Assembly (NCBI GenBank): GCA_963513935.1
Contig: OY740765.1
Span: 147,399,830 to 147,463,829 of the forward strand
DNA length: 64,000 nucleotides
Direction of reading: 5' to 3'
Source of the DNA: Aphrophora alni
Taxonomy: Eukaryota; Arthropoda; Insecta; Hemiptera; Aphrophoridae
The notes under the pieces are model-generated. The model was not told the origin of the DNA and searched no databases. It saw nothing but the letters and a program-made list of their open reading frames with translations. The translations under genes were made by a program, and so were the position numbers. Below are positions 35,120 through 45,770 of this stretch, in pieces. Within the stretch, counting starts at the first letter, position 1; every line of letters begins with the position of its first letter.

Positions 35120-35500
35120 ATTCTTTTATCGTGAACACTTTTGGTTTATCGTAAACTATTAATGTGAAGAAAAACTTTAAATGGGGGGGGGGGCGTTGTC
35201 ACTTTTCCATTTAACTTTTGATAATTTTTTTAACATCTGTTTTGAAAATTCAGATGGCTGCCATTTTCCAATATGGCTGCCAACTTTTTAAGGACCCCTT
35301 TTTTGGTGTTTTTATACACAATTTTAAGACTTTTTTTTTACTTTCAGTTTGTTTGAGTAACCTACTTGTTTAGGAGTAATAGGCGCTTAAAGTTTGGAAC
35401 ATTTGAAATTTGAAACATTTTCAGAAGGCGATTTTGCATATTTCCCTTTGTTGAATTAAGATAAAAATGTTAGGGGGGGGCATAGTCTAGGTTGTCTAAA
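35120..35500. other. Intronic repeat-like sequence
   Basis: Contains ATGGCTGCCATTTTCCAATATGG and two G-runs (about 35185 and 35473). Similar 'ATGGC...CATTTT' stretches recur at 40620-40810. Boundaries unclear. Confidence 0.35.
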
Positions 35501-35671
35501 CACTAGTGTAGCACTAAAAATAAAACAAATAATTTGTGCAAGAAATAAAAAGTTGTACCTTATTTAACTTATTTTGCACTTCGACCTTACTTTTTAGATT
35601 TTACTTTTAGATTTTAACAAGTTTTTTATTTGTTGCACGAATTATTAGCTTATTTGTAGTCCTACATTAGG
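35501..35671. repeat. Palindromic MITE-like repeat, 171 bp
   Basis: The left arm CACTAGTGTAGCACTAAAAA...AATTTGTGCAAGAAATAAA is inverted at 35615-35671 with about 80 percent identity over some 55 bp. The loop is about 60 bp and the structure would form a hairpin. No clear target-site duplication. Confidence 0.6.
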
Positions 35672-36189
35672 ATTTATAGATCGCCAAACATATTTTTATA
35701 TCTCTAGGATACCTGGAAACAAATTTATTCGCAAAAAATTAGACTCTATTTTTTACTTCCATTTTTATCTACTCTTTTTAATTAATAAAAATACCTTCAT
35801 TTGTCGTTAAAAGTGATTCTGTTTACTTGTTGGTCGCTAGAGCAGTTTCGCCTTCACTAGAGGCAACATACACTTTACACATATATTATCAATTACACAT
35901 TTTACAATTCCATTTGTCAATGTTTATTTGATTCTTGATTGTGACCCCGTTCTTTAATTTTCAATTTTACTGGCAACTTAATGGATTTAACTGATATCAA
36001 TCCATCTCCCTTTTTTTTAACTTATCACACAACGTTCTCTATACTATGTACAGTATATCTGAGAGAATAGAAAATAAAATCTACAATAAATATAAATACT
36101 GTACGCCTAAAACGATAAAATTGGGAAAGTTAGTAGAAAAGACTAGTTAAGAATGATAATCACAATGTGGACTACATAAAATTCACGAG

Positions 36190-37215
36190 ATCATAATACT
36201 AAATGATAAAGTAACAGTAACTGAGTTGGAAAACTGTTAGTGATTAGGTATTGATATCGGAAAGAACTGTTACGTTTATCACGGTTTACTGGAACCAAAC
36301 ACCAGTAACGGTTATTTTACAATCAATGATATGTAGACACAAAAAACACCGTTATTTATTATGTTAGCTATCGCATCTGAAGAACCAATATTATCTAGTA
36401 AGAGTCTCGAGGTCAAACGAATAATGGAATCACTGATTTCCATTTATCACGTTTAGTGCAACCAATCTTGAATAATTGTAATGAGGATTTTACAATCACT
36501 GTATTCAGAATCACAGATCCGAGATACACAAAAATCACCGTTATTTAATGTGTTAGCTATCGTATAGGAAGAAGTAAAATTATCTAGTAAGAGTCTTGAC
36601 TCAAGTGAATATTTTCATCTATTTATTTTATCACGTTTAGTGGAACTAATCATGAAAAATCACCGTTTTCAGATTCAAAGATCCGAGATTCACAAAAATC
36701 ACCGTTTTTATTATGTTAGCTATCGTATTGGAAGAACTAAAATTTATCTAAGAAGGCTCAAGTGAATAATGGGATCACTGATTTCTCTTTATCACGTTTA
36801 GTACAACCGATCAATAATAATTATAATGAGGATTTTACAATCACCGTTTTCATAATCACAGAGCTGAGATTTACATATTTCACCGTTATTTAATGTGTTA
36901 GCTTTAGTAATAACTAAAACTATAACGTATATTATAGAACCAAAACAATTCAATAGGTTCTCGGCTCAAGGGAGTAATGAAATTACTGATATCTTTTGTC
37001 ACTTTTATTATCACCAATCGCCAATGAAGAGTGTGAGATTTACAGATTAATTATCAAAATCACTGTTCAATGGTAGCAATCCTATTGGATATAACTGAAT
37101 GTATCCAATATGAAAATAAGAATCGCTAGAACGAACAATGAAATCACTGTTTTCACTTTTAGTGCAACCATTAAGGGTTATAGTGTTTTTTATATTTCAC
37201 TGTGACAGATAGTTT
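36190..37215 (+). repeat. Satellite array, about six units of 164-189 bp
   Basis: The phrase AAAATCACCGTT(A)TT...ATGTTAGCTATCG recurs with CACCG-to-next spacings of 189, 164 and 181 bp (36351, 36540, 36704, 36885) and a weaker unit at about 37060. Each unit also carries TTTATCACGTTTAGTG-AACCAAT and AGATCCGAGAT...CACA blocks. It is the reverse-complement family of the 13080-14110 array. Confidence 0.78.
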
Positions 37216-37229
37216 TATTATTAGAATAC

Positions 37230-37470
37230 TGTTAACATTTTGACGCTCCAATAAACGTCACTTCTACTGCCCAGACGTCCTTCACATTTTGTCCTTAAAC
37301 ACTGTTCGGCTCTTAATGTACGCTCGTAAATCTTCGGTAATGTTCGGATATTTCAACAAGTTCAAGTGCGTGTGCATTCCTGTTATGAAGACATTCGTAG
37401 GAGAAGCTATTCGTTATGTGAAAGCGTCGGTCAACGGAGCTGCCTTGGCGGGCGGTTTAAAATCGAAATA
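37230..37470. other. Unassigned GC-richer segment
   Basis: Open on both strands. The plus ORF 37289-37603 begins here, and the minus strand reads openly through M-H-T-H-L-N-L-L-K-Y-P-N-I-T. Codon-like composition stands out against the flanks, but no family is recognised. It could be a decayed transposon gene. Confidence 0.3.
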
Positions 37471-37997
37471 TAAAAACATCCTTCCTTTAAATAAAAAAAA
37501 AAAACCAACCAAAACAGTTTGTCACAATAAAAAATGTCAGTTTGATGGTTGTCAGCCAAAAAGTGTAAAATTAACCATGGATATCGACTTTGAAAAAATT
37601 TGATTTACTGTTTTTAGTTTCGGTTGTCAAAAATACTCCCTATCCCTGAAATCCAAAATCGAATAACTTGGGCTGATAGATTGCAACCCTTCACTTCAAA
37701 AAAGATACACCAAACCTTGCTTAGTTGTCTTAATAACAGAGTTAGTAGCAGGGTGCAAGTTTTATTTCAGTCATCATGTACAAGATATAGTGTAGAGGAA
37801 ATTCCATGGTTCGTCAACAAATCGATATTGAGTTTTTTCTGATACATACATTTTGTGGTCTGCTGAGTTCTAAAATTGTTGGACCATTTTCGAAATTTCA
37901 ATTCTACATACGATTTTTCTACTTTCTAATTAAATGCCTTTCATTTCTCATAAAATTATTTTCCTAATACTAGGTTTAACAAATGGGTTAGATAGTG

Positions 37998-37998
<1 letters not shown>

Positions 37999-38052
<54 letters not shown>
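37999..38052. repeat. (TA)27 microsatellite
   Basis: Uninterrupted TA repeats. They generate a meaningless I-Y-I-Y ORF. Confidence 0.95.
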
Positions 38053-38056
<4 letters not shown>

Positions 38057-38842
38057 TGTACATATCCTTAATACTGGTTTAGCAAGAATTATCACAAATA
38101 GGTTGGGTGAGATGGATATATATATAACCGTCAATATTTTAATACTTGGTTTATCAAGAAACATCACAAATAGGTTAGGTGGTTATACAATCATTCATAC
38201 CCGCAGTTAAATGACAAGGTGAGTCAATACGCTGATAAAATGCGATAACGTAAGTCTATATGCAGATAACGTGCCTAACCAATGTCATAACAACTTTGTA
38301 CTTTGTTTACCTCTTTCTTTATTTATTTCCTTATTGTATATCCATTCTATACCTACCAATGCTGATAACAAGTCAAATGAAACACGTTACAAGCGTCTAA
38401 TGTCTTGTAAACTATAGATCTGCAACATTGATTACTTTAGTTTTTGATCATTTGGTTTAAAACGCATTTGTCTGACTATTTTCAATTTAGAATATCATTT
38501 TATGACAAATGAAAGGGATACGATAAAAAAAAAAAATTGAAGTTGAAAGTCTGTAAAAGTTCTATTTTTTTTTATAATAATGTCATCTGCACAGTGGTCT
38601 GCATCCCAAACGCGTGCGTTAAACGATTTCAGCCAAATTTGATATGTGGGTGTATTTAGGTCTAATTTTGTTACTACTCTCCATTCTTTCGATAACTCAT
38701 TATGAGAAAATTACACCAGAAAAAAAAAAAACGATTTTATCAAAATCTGTTATTAATATTTTAATAATTTCTAATGTCTACCCGCTAAAGATCCAAACAT
38801 ACTTGTCGTCATCTCTTCAAAAATCTCTTTTCGTGAGTTATC

Positions 38843-38845
<3 letters not shown>

Positions 38846-38893
<48 letters not shown>
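38846..38893. repeat. Poly(A) run of 48
   Basis: Lies inside a LIR-family arm just after the conserved GAGTTATCGGT motif, where other copies have only a few A. Confidence 0.95.
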
Positions 38894-38896
<3 letters not shown>

Positions 38897-39001
38897 TATA
38901 AGATGGTATTTTTCAAAATCTGCTGTACTGATTTCGTCCACATTTAGCTGAAATATGGAAATTAATGCTTCAAACCCTTGTGCAAAATCCCAAGTAAAAA
39001 A

Positions 39002-39526
39002 GATGTCTTCCGCCGAGTGACAAGTGATCTGAGCGCCGCATCTTCACTGACCATTAGGTCAATAGGATTTGGCAGGTCCCAGGTCCGCTGAGCGGCACAT
39101 TTTTTGCTAAAAGAGATTTCTAAGATAGCTCATGATAAGTTAGGTTTGGTTCGAAACTGATAGGTTTTATCCGCCTTATCTTTGTTCCTATAACTTACTT
39201 TGAAAATTAAAAAAAAAATAACATCAATTCAAAGTTTAAAACAGATATTGTTTTTCGCTTTTTCCAAACATATTGAATGGACATTTTTTTATCATGTATT
39301 AATACTACCATAAATCTAAGAATGTTGACCTATGTACCATTGAAAAACGTAATAAACTTTTAGGCAGAGTGTCAGTTAGCAACATGTATAAGACTGCAAG
39401 GGAGTGAAGGAATGTAGCAGAAAAATGTGCCACACAGCTGATAACCTCTAGACCTGTCAAACCCTTTTGACCCTTGTCAACTGGAGATGCGGCGCTCAGG
39501 ACACTGGCCCCTCGGCGGACACAATC
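39002..39526. mobile_element. 525-bp non-autonomous TIR transposon with 8-bp TSD
   Basis: The inverted ends GATGTCTTCCGCCGAG and, read in reverse, GATTGTGTCCGCCGAG continue inward for about 105 bp with roughly 75 percent identity. Both arms contain CTGAGCGCCGCATCT and end at GCACATTTTTxTGCT. The exact duplication GTAAAAAA flanks the element (38994-39001 and 39527-39534). Its GC-rich ends contrast with the AT-rich host. Non-coding. The 8-bp duplication suggests a hAT-like source. Confidence 0.85.
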
Positions 39527-39534
39527 GTAAAAAA

Positions 39535-39990
39535 ACTACGGTTTAGGAGTAATTGGAATAAAAGACCTTAACATGTTGGGGCCTAAATATTTTAAAAAAA
39601 TTGTATTCGATATACTATACTCTTGCTCCATACAATTTAATTGCATAGATAAATTCTACGCTTCTTGTTCTTAAAAGCTGTGTACAAGTTAGGTTTTGGA
39701 TGAAATATCTAGGGTAAATTTTTTTTAAATAGGCTTACGTACAAATTACACAAAAAAAGGTTTAATCCCCACAGAATTAATTGCAAGGATTAACCTTGAG
39801 TACCAAGAAGCGAGCTGATGCAGATTGCCCGTGTGACCTTGTATCGGGTACTGGGTGAACCCTGACCTTATACATCGCAATATATGTTACTAGTTGGCAC
39901 ACACATTATCACCTTAGCTAGACACACCGAGTGTCTATGAACTTGTGGGGTTGTAAGAGTTAAGAGGGAGAAAGTGTTGATTTTATAACT
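39535..39990. other. Intronic sequence
   Basis: Probably begins with the continuation of the interrupted LIR arm. Nothing else recognised. Confidence 0.4.

Positions 39991-39992
<2 letters not shown>

Positions 39993-40037
<45 letters not shown>
39993..40037. repeat. (GA)22 microsatellite
   Basis: GA dinucleotides, uninterrupted. Confidence 0.95.
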
Positions 40038-40040
<3 letters not shown>

Positions 40041-41360
40041 GTGTTTATGTAAGAAATTATAATTATATGTAGCGTTTTCATATTATTAACTATTGTTAAA
40101 CCTTTATTAGTTAATATGTCTTTTTTGGCTTTCTTATATTGTTTTATTTTCCGCTTTTATATTGTTTCTCTTGTATATTAATTTTAATGTTCTACTCTTG
40201 TATATTTTACTTTATTTATAAATTTAACTGATACCGTAAATCCCCTTTACTCATTTCTTATTTTCGGTTTTCTTTTCATTCTGTCTTATAACAGTTAACC
40301 TCTAAACGGGCTAGCTTTAGAGGTTACATTATTTTATTCTCCCCAAAGTAAATTTATGTTGTGTTGTGGAAGTATTGTATTATTTTATATTATATTTGTA
40401 CTTCATTTTTAATCTTTTGTTTTATATAAATATGTACGTGTCTATAGTATCTTGAGGGAATAAAAATATTTAATAATGCAATAATAGTTTGGTAATCAAC
40501 AAAAACTTTCAATATTTGTTTTCTTATTGGTCTTAACGTTTCACGGCCACATTAAGTGACATGAGATTTGCTACGTGTGCTTATATTGAAATTCAGGAAA
40601 AATCGAATTGAAAATGTTAAAATGGCTCTCATTTTAAAGAGTTTTTATTCATATCTCGTGTATTCGACTTATAACACACGAAAAATTGGTTAAAAAATGG
40701 CAGATTTTAATTATGGATGTAATGGTTTTTCGACAATAACAACAACAGATTCCCAACTATAAAGACTGGGAAAATGTTAAAATAGCAGCCATTTTAAACT
40801 GTTTTTTTTTTGTTGATATCTCGTGTATTCAACTTTTAATATAATAAATTGCAGAAAAAAAAATAGCAGATTTAAATTCCCCATGCAATAGTACCAACAC
40901 CACCTCACTACGATGACAAATAGGGAATTTATGATCCTTTACATATGAACGAAAGGAGTAAAGACATACATCAAGAAAGTAGTGATATATCACGAGTTTC
41001 AGATAATTTGTGTAACAATTGTTTTAAACAAACTTCCCTGGATAAGACCTCTTGTTCAATCAATACAATGTAAAATTTGCTGAATAGATCTAGCAATCAT
41101 GTTTTGGTGGGTTTAAGTTTAGAATGTCTGCTTGTATTAGATTGTATATGGTGGATCTGAGTAAGTACTATGATGACCCACATCACCTAGATTTTTAAAT
41201 ACATCAGGATAAATGGACTTGATTTAATAAAAATGGTGCCAAAATAACGTTATTAGGTCTAGAAATACTTCCACAATATTCGCCTGTCGGTCAAATTGAT
41301 ATTATTTATAAAAAAAGAAAAACTGTAAAAATCCACAATTATAAACAAATTACTCACTTA
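40038..41360. other. Intronic sequence with a local duplication
   Basis: A perfect 11-bp stem (TAACCTCTAAA/TTTAGAGGTTA, 40296-40326) lies in it. The stretch 40600-40880 contains a twofold repeat of about 165 bp: AAAATGTTAAAAT(G/A)GC..., ATATCTCGTGTATTC(G/A)ACTT, and AAATxGCAGATTTxAATT. No gene. Confidence 0.45.
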
Positions 41361-41365
41361 TAGCG

Positions 41366-41598
41366 AGTACAGGGTAGCAACCCCGAAGTGTCTAACCTGG
41401 ATTTACACCTTTCTTCATTGAGTTTTGTTTTAGATCCGTCTCTTTCCAATCTCTCTTGACCAACTTGTTCTATTCCGATCCTGACGCTATTATTACAGTA
41501 TCGAGTGTTAGTAGTCGCTATTTTATACTTTTTTGATTTTTTCAAAGCGATTATGAGCGCAAGGTTTTTGCCTTTAAATAAAAACTGGGGGAAATTAA
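41366..41598 (+). mobile_element. SINE copy
   Basis: Shows TAGCGAGTACAGGGTAGCAACCCCGAAG, CTGGATTTACACCTTTCTTC, CCAACTTGTTCTATTCCGATCCTGACGCTATTA, and the tail GCGATTATGAGCGCAAGG...CCTTTAAATAAA. Confidence 0.85.
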
Positions 41599-41599
41599 T

Positions 41600-43560
41600 A
41601 CATATAAACAATTCTGTGCTATGAAATCACCTAACCTAACCAACCCGGTGGAAGTAATGCCGCTCTTTATCAGAAAAAGACGATTTAGACCTCACTGCTA
41701 CCAAAAAAATACCTGGGAGTATTAATATTATGTAGATTTTATTGAAGTTCATGTTTTTGTATTTAAAAAGTTTTATTATTATTATTATTTTTTTTTTTGT
41801 GCTTAGATTTCGAATTTGATATTACGTTTTACTTACTTGGCATTCGTATATAAATTAACAGTAAAATTGTTCAGGAATAACTGTCAAAAAATGAATGTTG
41901 ATCGCTGTCAAACAATAAGAGCTACGCTTGGGACGAGTTTATCATCCAATCTAAGGAAACTTAACTTATCTCTATTTAAATTTATATCTTTCCTATTTGT
42001 AAGGCAAGGATAGTACCAACTTACCTCTCGTAAGAAATTTATGGGGGGGGGGCAGAGGGGACCTCGGAAACGAAGAAACTTGCAAATTTTTTCTTCCCCA
42101 AGTAGCTTACGGTTTGTCTATATTATAAATTGTATTTTACTTTTAAATTGATGATTACATTAAAGCCGAAACCAGCAATAAGACGCAGTAACTATTGAGC
42201 AACGTCGTTGTAATTTCCTGCGGTATGAGTGAAAGTTACTGTAGTTTTTTTGTGATGGAATTTTGCCAACTTGATAACTAAGTAGTTAGGAGACAGCATG
42301 TGCTATTCGATACAAATATTGAATCGTTCTTATGAAATGCGCATTGATCCTGACTGCCCAGCGTCATATGATTGACTCACATCCTTATACTTTTCTTGTA
42401 TAGTTTTTACTTTCGTATACAGGATGCCCAGTAAGTAAGGGAGTAAATTTAAACATTTAAATAAACAAAAAGTTCTTCTGAGCAATCCAAAACTACTTTC
42501 GTCTAAAAGGTTATATTTTTCAAACACAAGGTATAACTCCAGAACAAATTGAGATATCGATATTAAATTTTACAGATTTTTTTTATAGTGTTATTTACCA
42601 GTGTTCTCCAAAATCTTATAATTTTTCATTCAACCGTTTCAAAATGGCGTTTATAAAAAAAATTGTATGTTGAAGGACAGTTGAGATAACGGCTAAACAA
42701 AACAAAAACGTATTCTTGGTAATTTACTAGAACACACAAAAGATTTTCTTGATCGTACAGTAGTCGTCATCAACTTAAAAACTATTTTAAAAATTGACTG
42801 CTAAGTCCTTTTAATTCTGGGGGACCAAAAATATCCATAGAAACTTTCCTGTTGTTCGAATAAGATATTTTCGAAATCAACTTTACGATTTTTTTTTTTC
42901 AAAATCTAATAATATTTAAAACTAAGTTTTATTTTATTTTATAAACGGACCAATGGATTTGGTTATAATTAGGGATGAAGTCATGATTTTAGTTCATGAA
43001 TGCACTGTAGCTAGGTTTCGACTTTATGAGAATTTCTTTAGGGGGGGTTAATGCACATTGTTAAACTCAAAATACAAACCTATTAATTTTTAAAATTAGT
43101 TCTACTGATAAACAGTTAAATGTAAAGGGTTTAACAAGAAATAAATGTTTAAATGTTTAATAATGTTTAAATGCAACAATAACAAGAAACTTATTCACAA
43201 AGCACCAACACAAGGATCTAAGTTTAATCACTCGATCACCCTCTTCGTACTTCAACTTTGAAATACCTAAGGCACCAATAGTGCAAACGTACAAAAATAT
43301 GTACCTAACAGTTTCAGCAAACCTAGTATAAAGTTTGAATATAAATAGTTTTATCATTAACACATTGACGATTCTCTGAACCTCATATGGCTGTATTAGG
43401 TATTAACTTAATTTGTCTTCTCAAATTTTTTAATGTGTGATTTAATGATGTTTTTGTTATCCCTTTCAATTGTAACCGTAATGTAATAGGACAGTATGGA
43501 CAATTTTTCATTATTATATTTAGAGCAGAAAATAATTGTGTTTCAAAAGTTCTTTCTATA
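41600..43560. other. Intronic sequence with dispersed repeat copy
   Basis: At 42420 an isolated TATACAGGATGCCCAG end resembles the CAGGGTG-ended elements, but no partner end was identified. 42530-42690 resembles 32210-32395. A G9 run is at about 42042. Confidence 0.4.
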
Positions 43561-43564
43561 AAAC

Positions 43565-43790
43565 ACCCTTGGGTGTTCCACTCGTAAATCTCAAGGTTCT
43601 GAATCTATACGGTTTGTTACGTATTCTTTAGTTAAATCCGTTTCTTTCATCCATCCCATCCAGTATATCTTGACTAACTCTTGGAACCTGACAAGTCTTT
43701 TTTACTTTTTCCCTTCCCCCCTTTTTTCTCTCTTTTTTTAAAAACGTTTAATGAACGAGAGGTTTTCGTCTTTAAAGAAGAAAAATTAAC
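43565..43790 (+). mobile_element. SINE copy, diverged
   Basis: Shows TTAGTTAAATCCGTTTCTTTC, CTTGACTAACTCTTGG and the tail TTTAATGAACGAGAGGTTTTCG, CTTTAAAGAAG. The head is eroded. Confidence 0.7.
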
Positions 43791-45530
43791 TGCCCATGCC
43801 ACGCAAATGTTAGAAAAGCCTGCACCTACCTGTTATAATTACACACAGTAGTTTTTGAAGTGAAAACAATATTTTTTATGGTCAATCAAAACAAAATTGT
43901 AGAATAACAAAAACAAAAAACATTATTAATTCTGGATAGAAACATTTCCTCCAACGATGCAATGCAATTAAAATGTTCATTCCTATCTATATTGAATCTC
44001 GATCAACTGTTATTTTGTAAACACCGAGCAATTAATCAATTTGGTGGTTGTTTTCAATCAGTTTATGTGTGATATATAACATAGAAACAATTAATTTTTT
44101 AATTGGACATATAATTGAAACGTTGATCTTAGGCTTATTGCTTTTGAAAATAACTATGAAGCTATAGGGTATTTCAAAAAATCTACCCAAATGTGGTTCC
44201 TCCATCAAGAAAATCAATTCATAAATGGAAATCTGTGCTAATAGAAACTGGATCAGTTTCAAAGAAATACCATAGATTTTTTTAACAGAGAAAATGTAGA
44301 GGTGCAAGTGCGACTTTACTGAAATCTCCAAATAGGCCTAATTCACTACTTGGACTGGCATCCAAAATCATAGAGTTCACTGCGCGTTTTTCCTATGGGG
44401 CGTTTTGAAGGACAAAGTTTATTCTTGCCCTATAACAACAATAATGAATTAATAAACCTGATTGAAGAGGAATTACTGTTCACACATCGGCAATTTTTGA
44501 AAAGCACTTTTTTGTTTCTTTGCTATCAGTGCGTAGCTATTGTTGAACAACAGTTCTAATAAAGGTCAAATTTAGATGATTAATAATCTATTACAGGTTT
44601 GTTTTTGTTTTTTACTTTTCTTTGTTAAGTTTTACACATTTTCATGTTATTTGCAAGTAAACTATTTGTAATGTTTATGCAAATAAAATCATTTTGGTTA
44701 AAACGTACCATTATTTTGTTATTCCGCCATTTTGTTTTGATTGACCATAGAAAAATGAAAGGTATATTTTTATATATCTATGTAAAGTGTCAAGTTTGTA
44801 GAGTGTTTCATATGTCCGGCATGTTAATACAAAAATAGCGACCTCTTAGTGGGACACCCCCACTTCGTATACTGGATAAATAAAACTGATCTTTTGTTTT
44901 GACGTTGATTCTTCATTACTTCGTCTTAAATTAGTAAATCTGACGATTTCGACCTAGTAATTAAATTTTTTGAAGAAAAGCAATACAACTAAATATCCAA
45001 ATAAGCTCTCCTTTTCCTAGCTTTATATTGATGGTCTTCCAGCTTCTATATCCACATTATTTACCTTTAATAATGATTCTTACTAAATTAATAGTTTTCC
45101 TAAAATCGGCAGGTCGGGGGTTTTGTGAAAGTCGGGGCCGACCTATAGAAAGTAGTCGGAAAGGTTTGGGACAGGACATTGAGGAATCCCGTCAATCCGG
45201 TAGAATGCATATTTCTGAAAGTCTCCAACTTTACTCATCCTGCATATGTAATGTAGGTAGGAATCCTACAACCAACTCGTATTTTCAAAATATATAATTC
45301 ACATTTTCAAAAAATGGCTCTTTTCCAAAATAATGGAATATATCATTTAAAAAATTTTTTTCCCTCATATATAGAGAAGTTTAAGTGTTTGTGTTTTCAA
45401 GATATAAGTTACCCATTTTGGTGTAATCCGAGTTGAAACAAATCTTTTAATTTGGTCCAGTAAGGTAGTGTTTACGAAAACTCGTAGCAACCTTCCCCCT
45501 CCCCCCCATAAATGATAAGATTAGTCGCGT
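43791..45530. other. Intronic sequence
   Basis: No gene recognised. A GC-richer patch at 45105-45240 holds a small hairpin (AGGTCGG 45111-45117 with CCGACCT 45138-45144). Confidence 0.4.
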
Positions 45531-45532
45531 TG

Positions 45533-45770
45533 GCTCACTCAGTGAGTGCGGGTGTGACGGAGCCTAGCTGGCTCTATACAATTTCTTCATGTAGTTTTGG
45601 GTTAGATCCCTCTCATTCATCTTTCCTGTCTGGTCTCTCTTGACCAACTCTTGTTCTCTTCCTACCTAGTGTATTTCGAGAGCTAGGTGTCCTTATTTTA
45701 TCATCTTTTCTTGTTTTTTTATTAGACGATGATGACCGAAAGGTTTTTCGCCTTTAAACAACAAGGAATA
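45533..45770 (+). mobile_element. SINE copy, well preserved 3' end
   Basis: Shows CTCACTCAGTGAGTGCGG, AGCCTAGCTGGCTCTATAC, TTTTGGGTTAGATCCCTCTC, CCAACTCTTGTTCTCTTCC and the 3' end GACGATGATGACCGAAAGG, TTTTTCGCCTTTAAACAACA. The TTGGGTTAGATCCC box loosely resembles a Pol III B box, but no A box is convincing. Confidence 0.88.

Larger units (their letters stand above)
33165..36075. mobile_element. LIR-family element (copy F) carrying nested insertions
   Basis: The left terminus TAGTATAGAGAAAGTTACGAG (about 33174) leads to a short plus arm. The right end at about 36025-36060 (CTTATCACACAACGTTCTCT, then ATACTATG) is its inverse. Other elements (33999-35108, 35501-35671) lie between. Whether the two termini belong to one insertion is inference. 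Confidence 0.4.
37480..39000 (+). mobile_element. LIR-family plus arms, three fragments
   Basis: Fragments at about 37480-37640, 37740-37960 and 38510-39000 carry landmarks such as AACCATGGATATCGACTTTG, CAAATCGATATTGAG, CAGCCAAATTTGATATGTGG and GTGAGTTATCGGTAAAA. The last is expanded into a 48-base A-run. The third fragment is cut by the TIR element at 39002. Confidence 0.5.

Noticed and set aside
37995..38210. ORF starting in a TA microsatellite (I-Y repeats)
   Set aside because: Translation of a (TA)27 repeat; no protein meaning.
42420..42440. Start of a further CAGGGTG-type TIR element
   Set aside because: TATACAGGATGCCCAG resembles an end, but no inverted partner was found within several kb, so no element was called.
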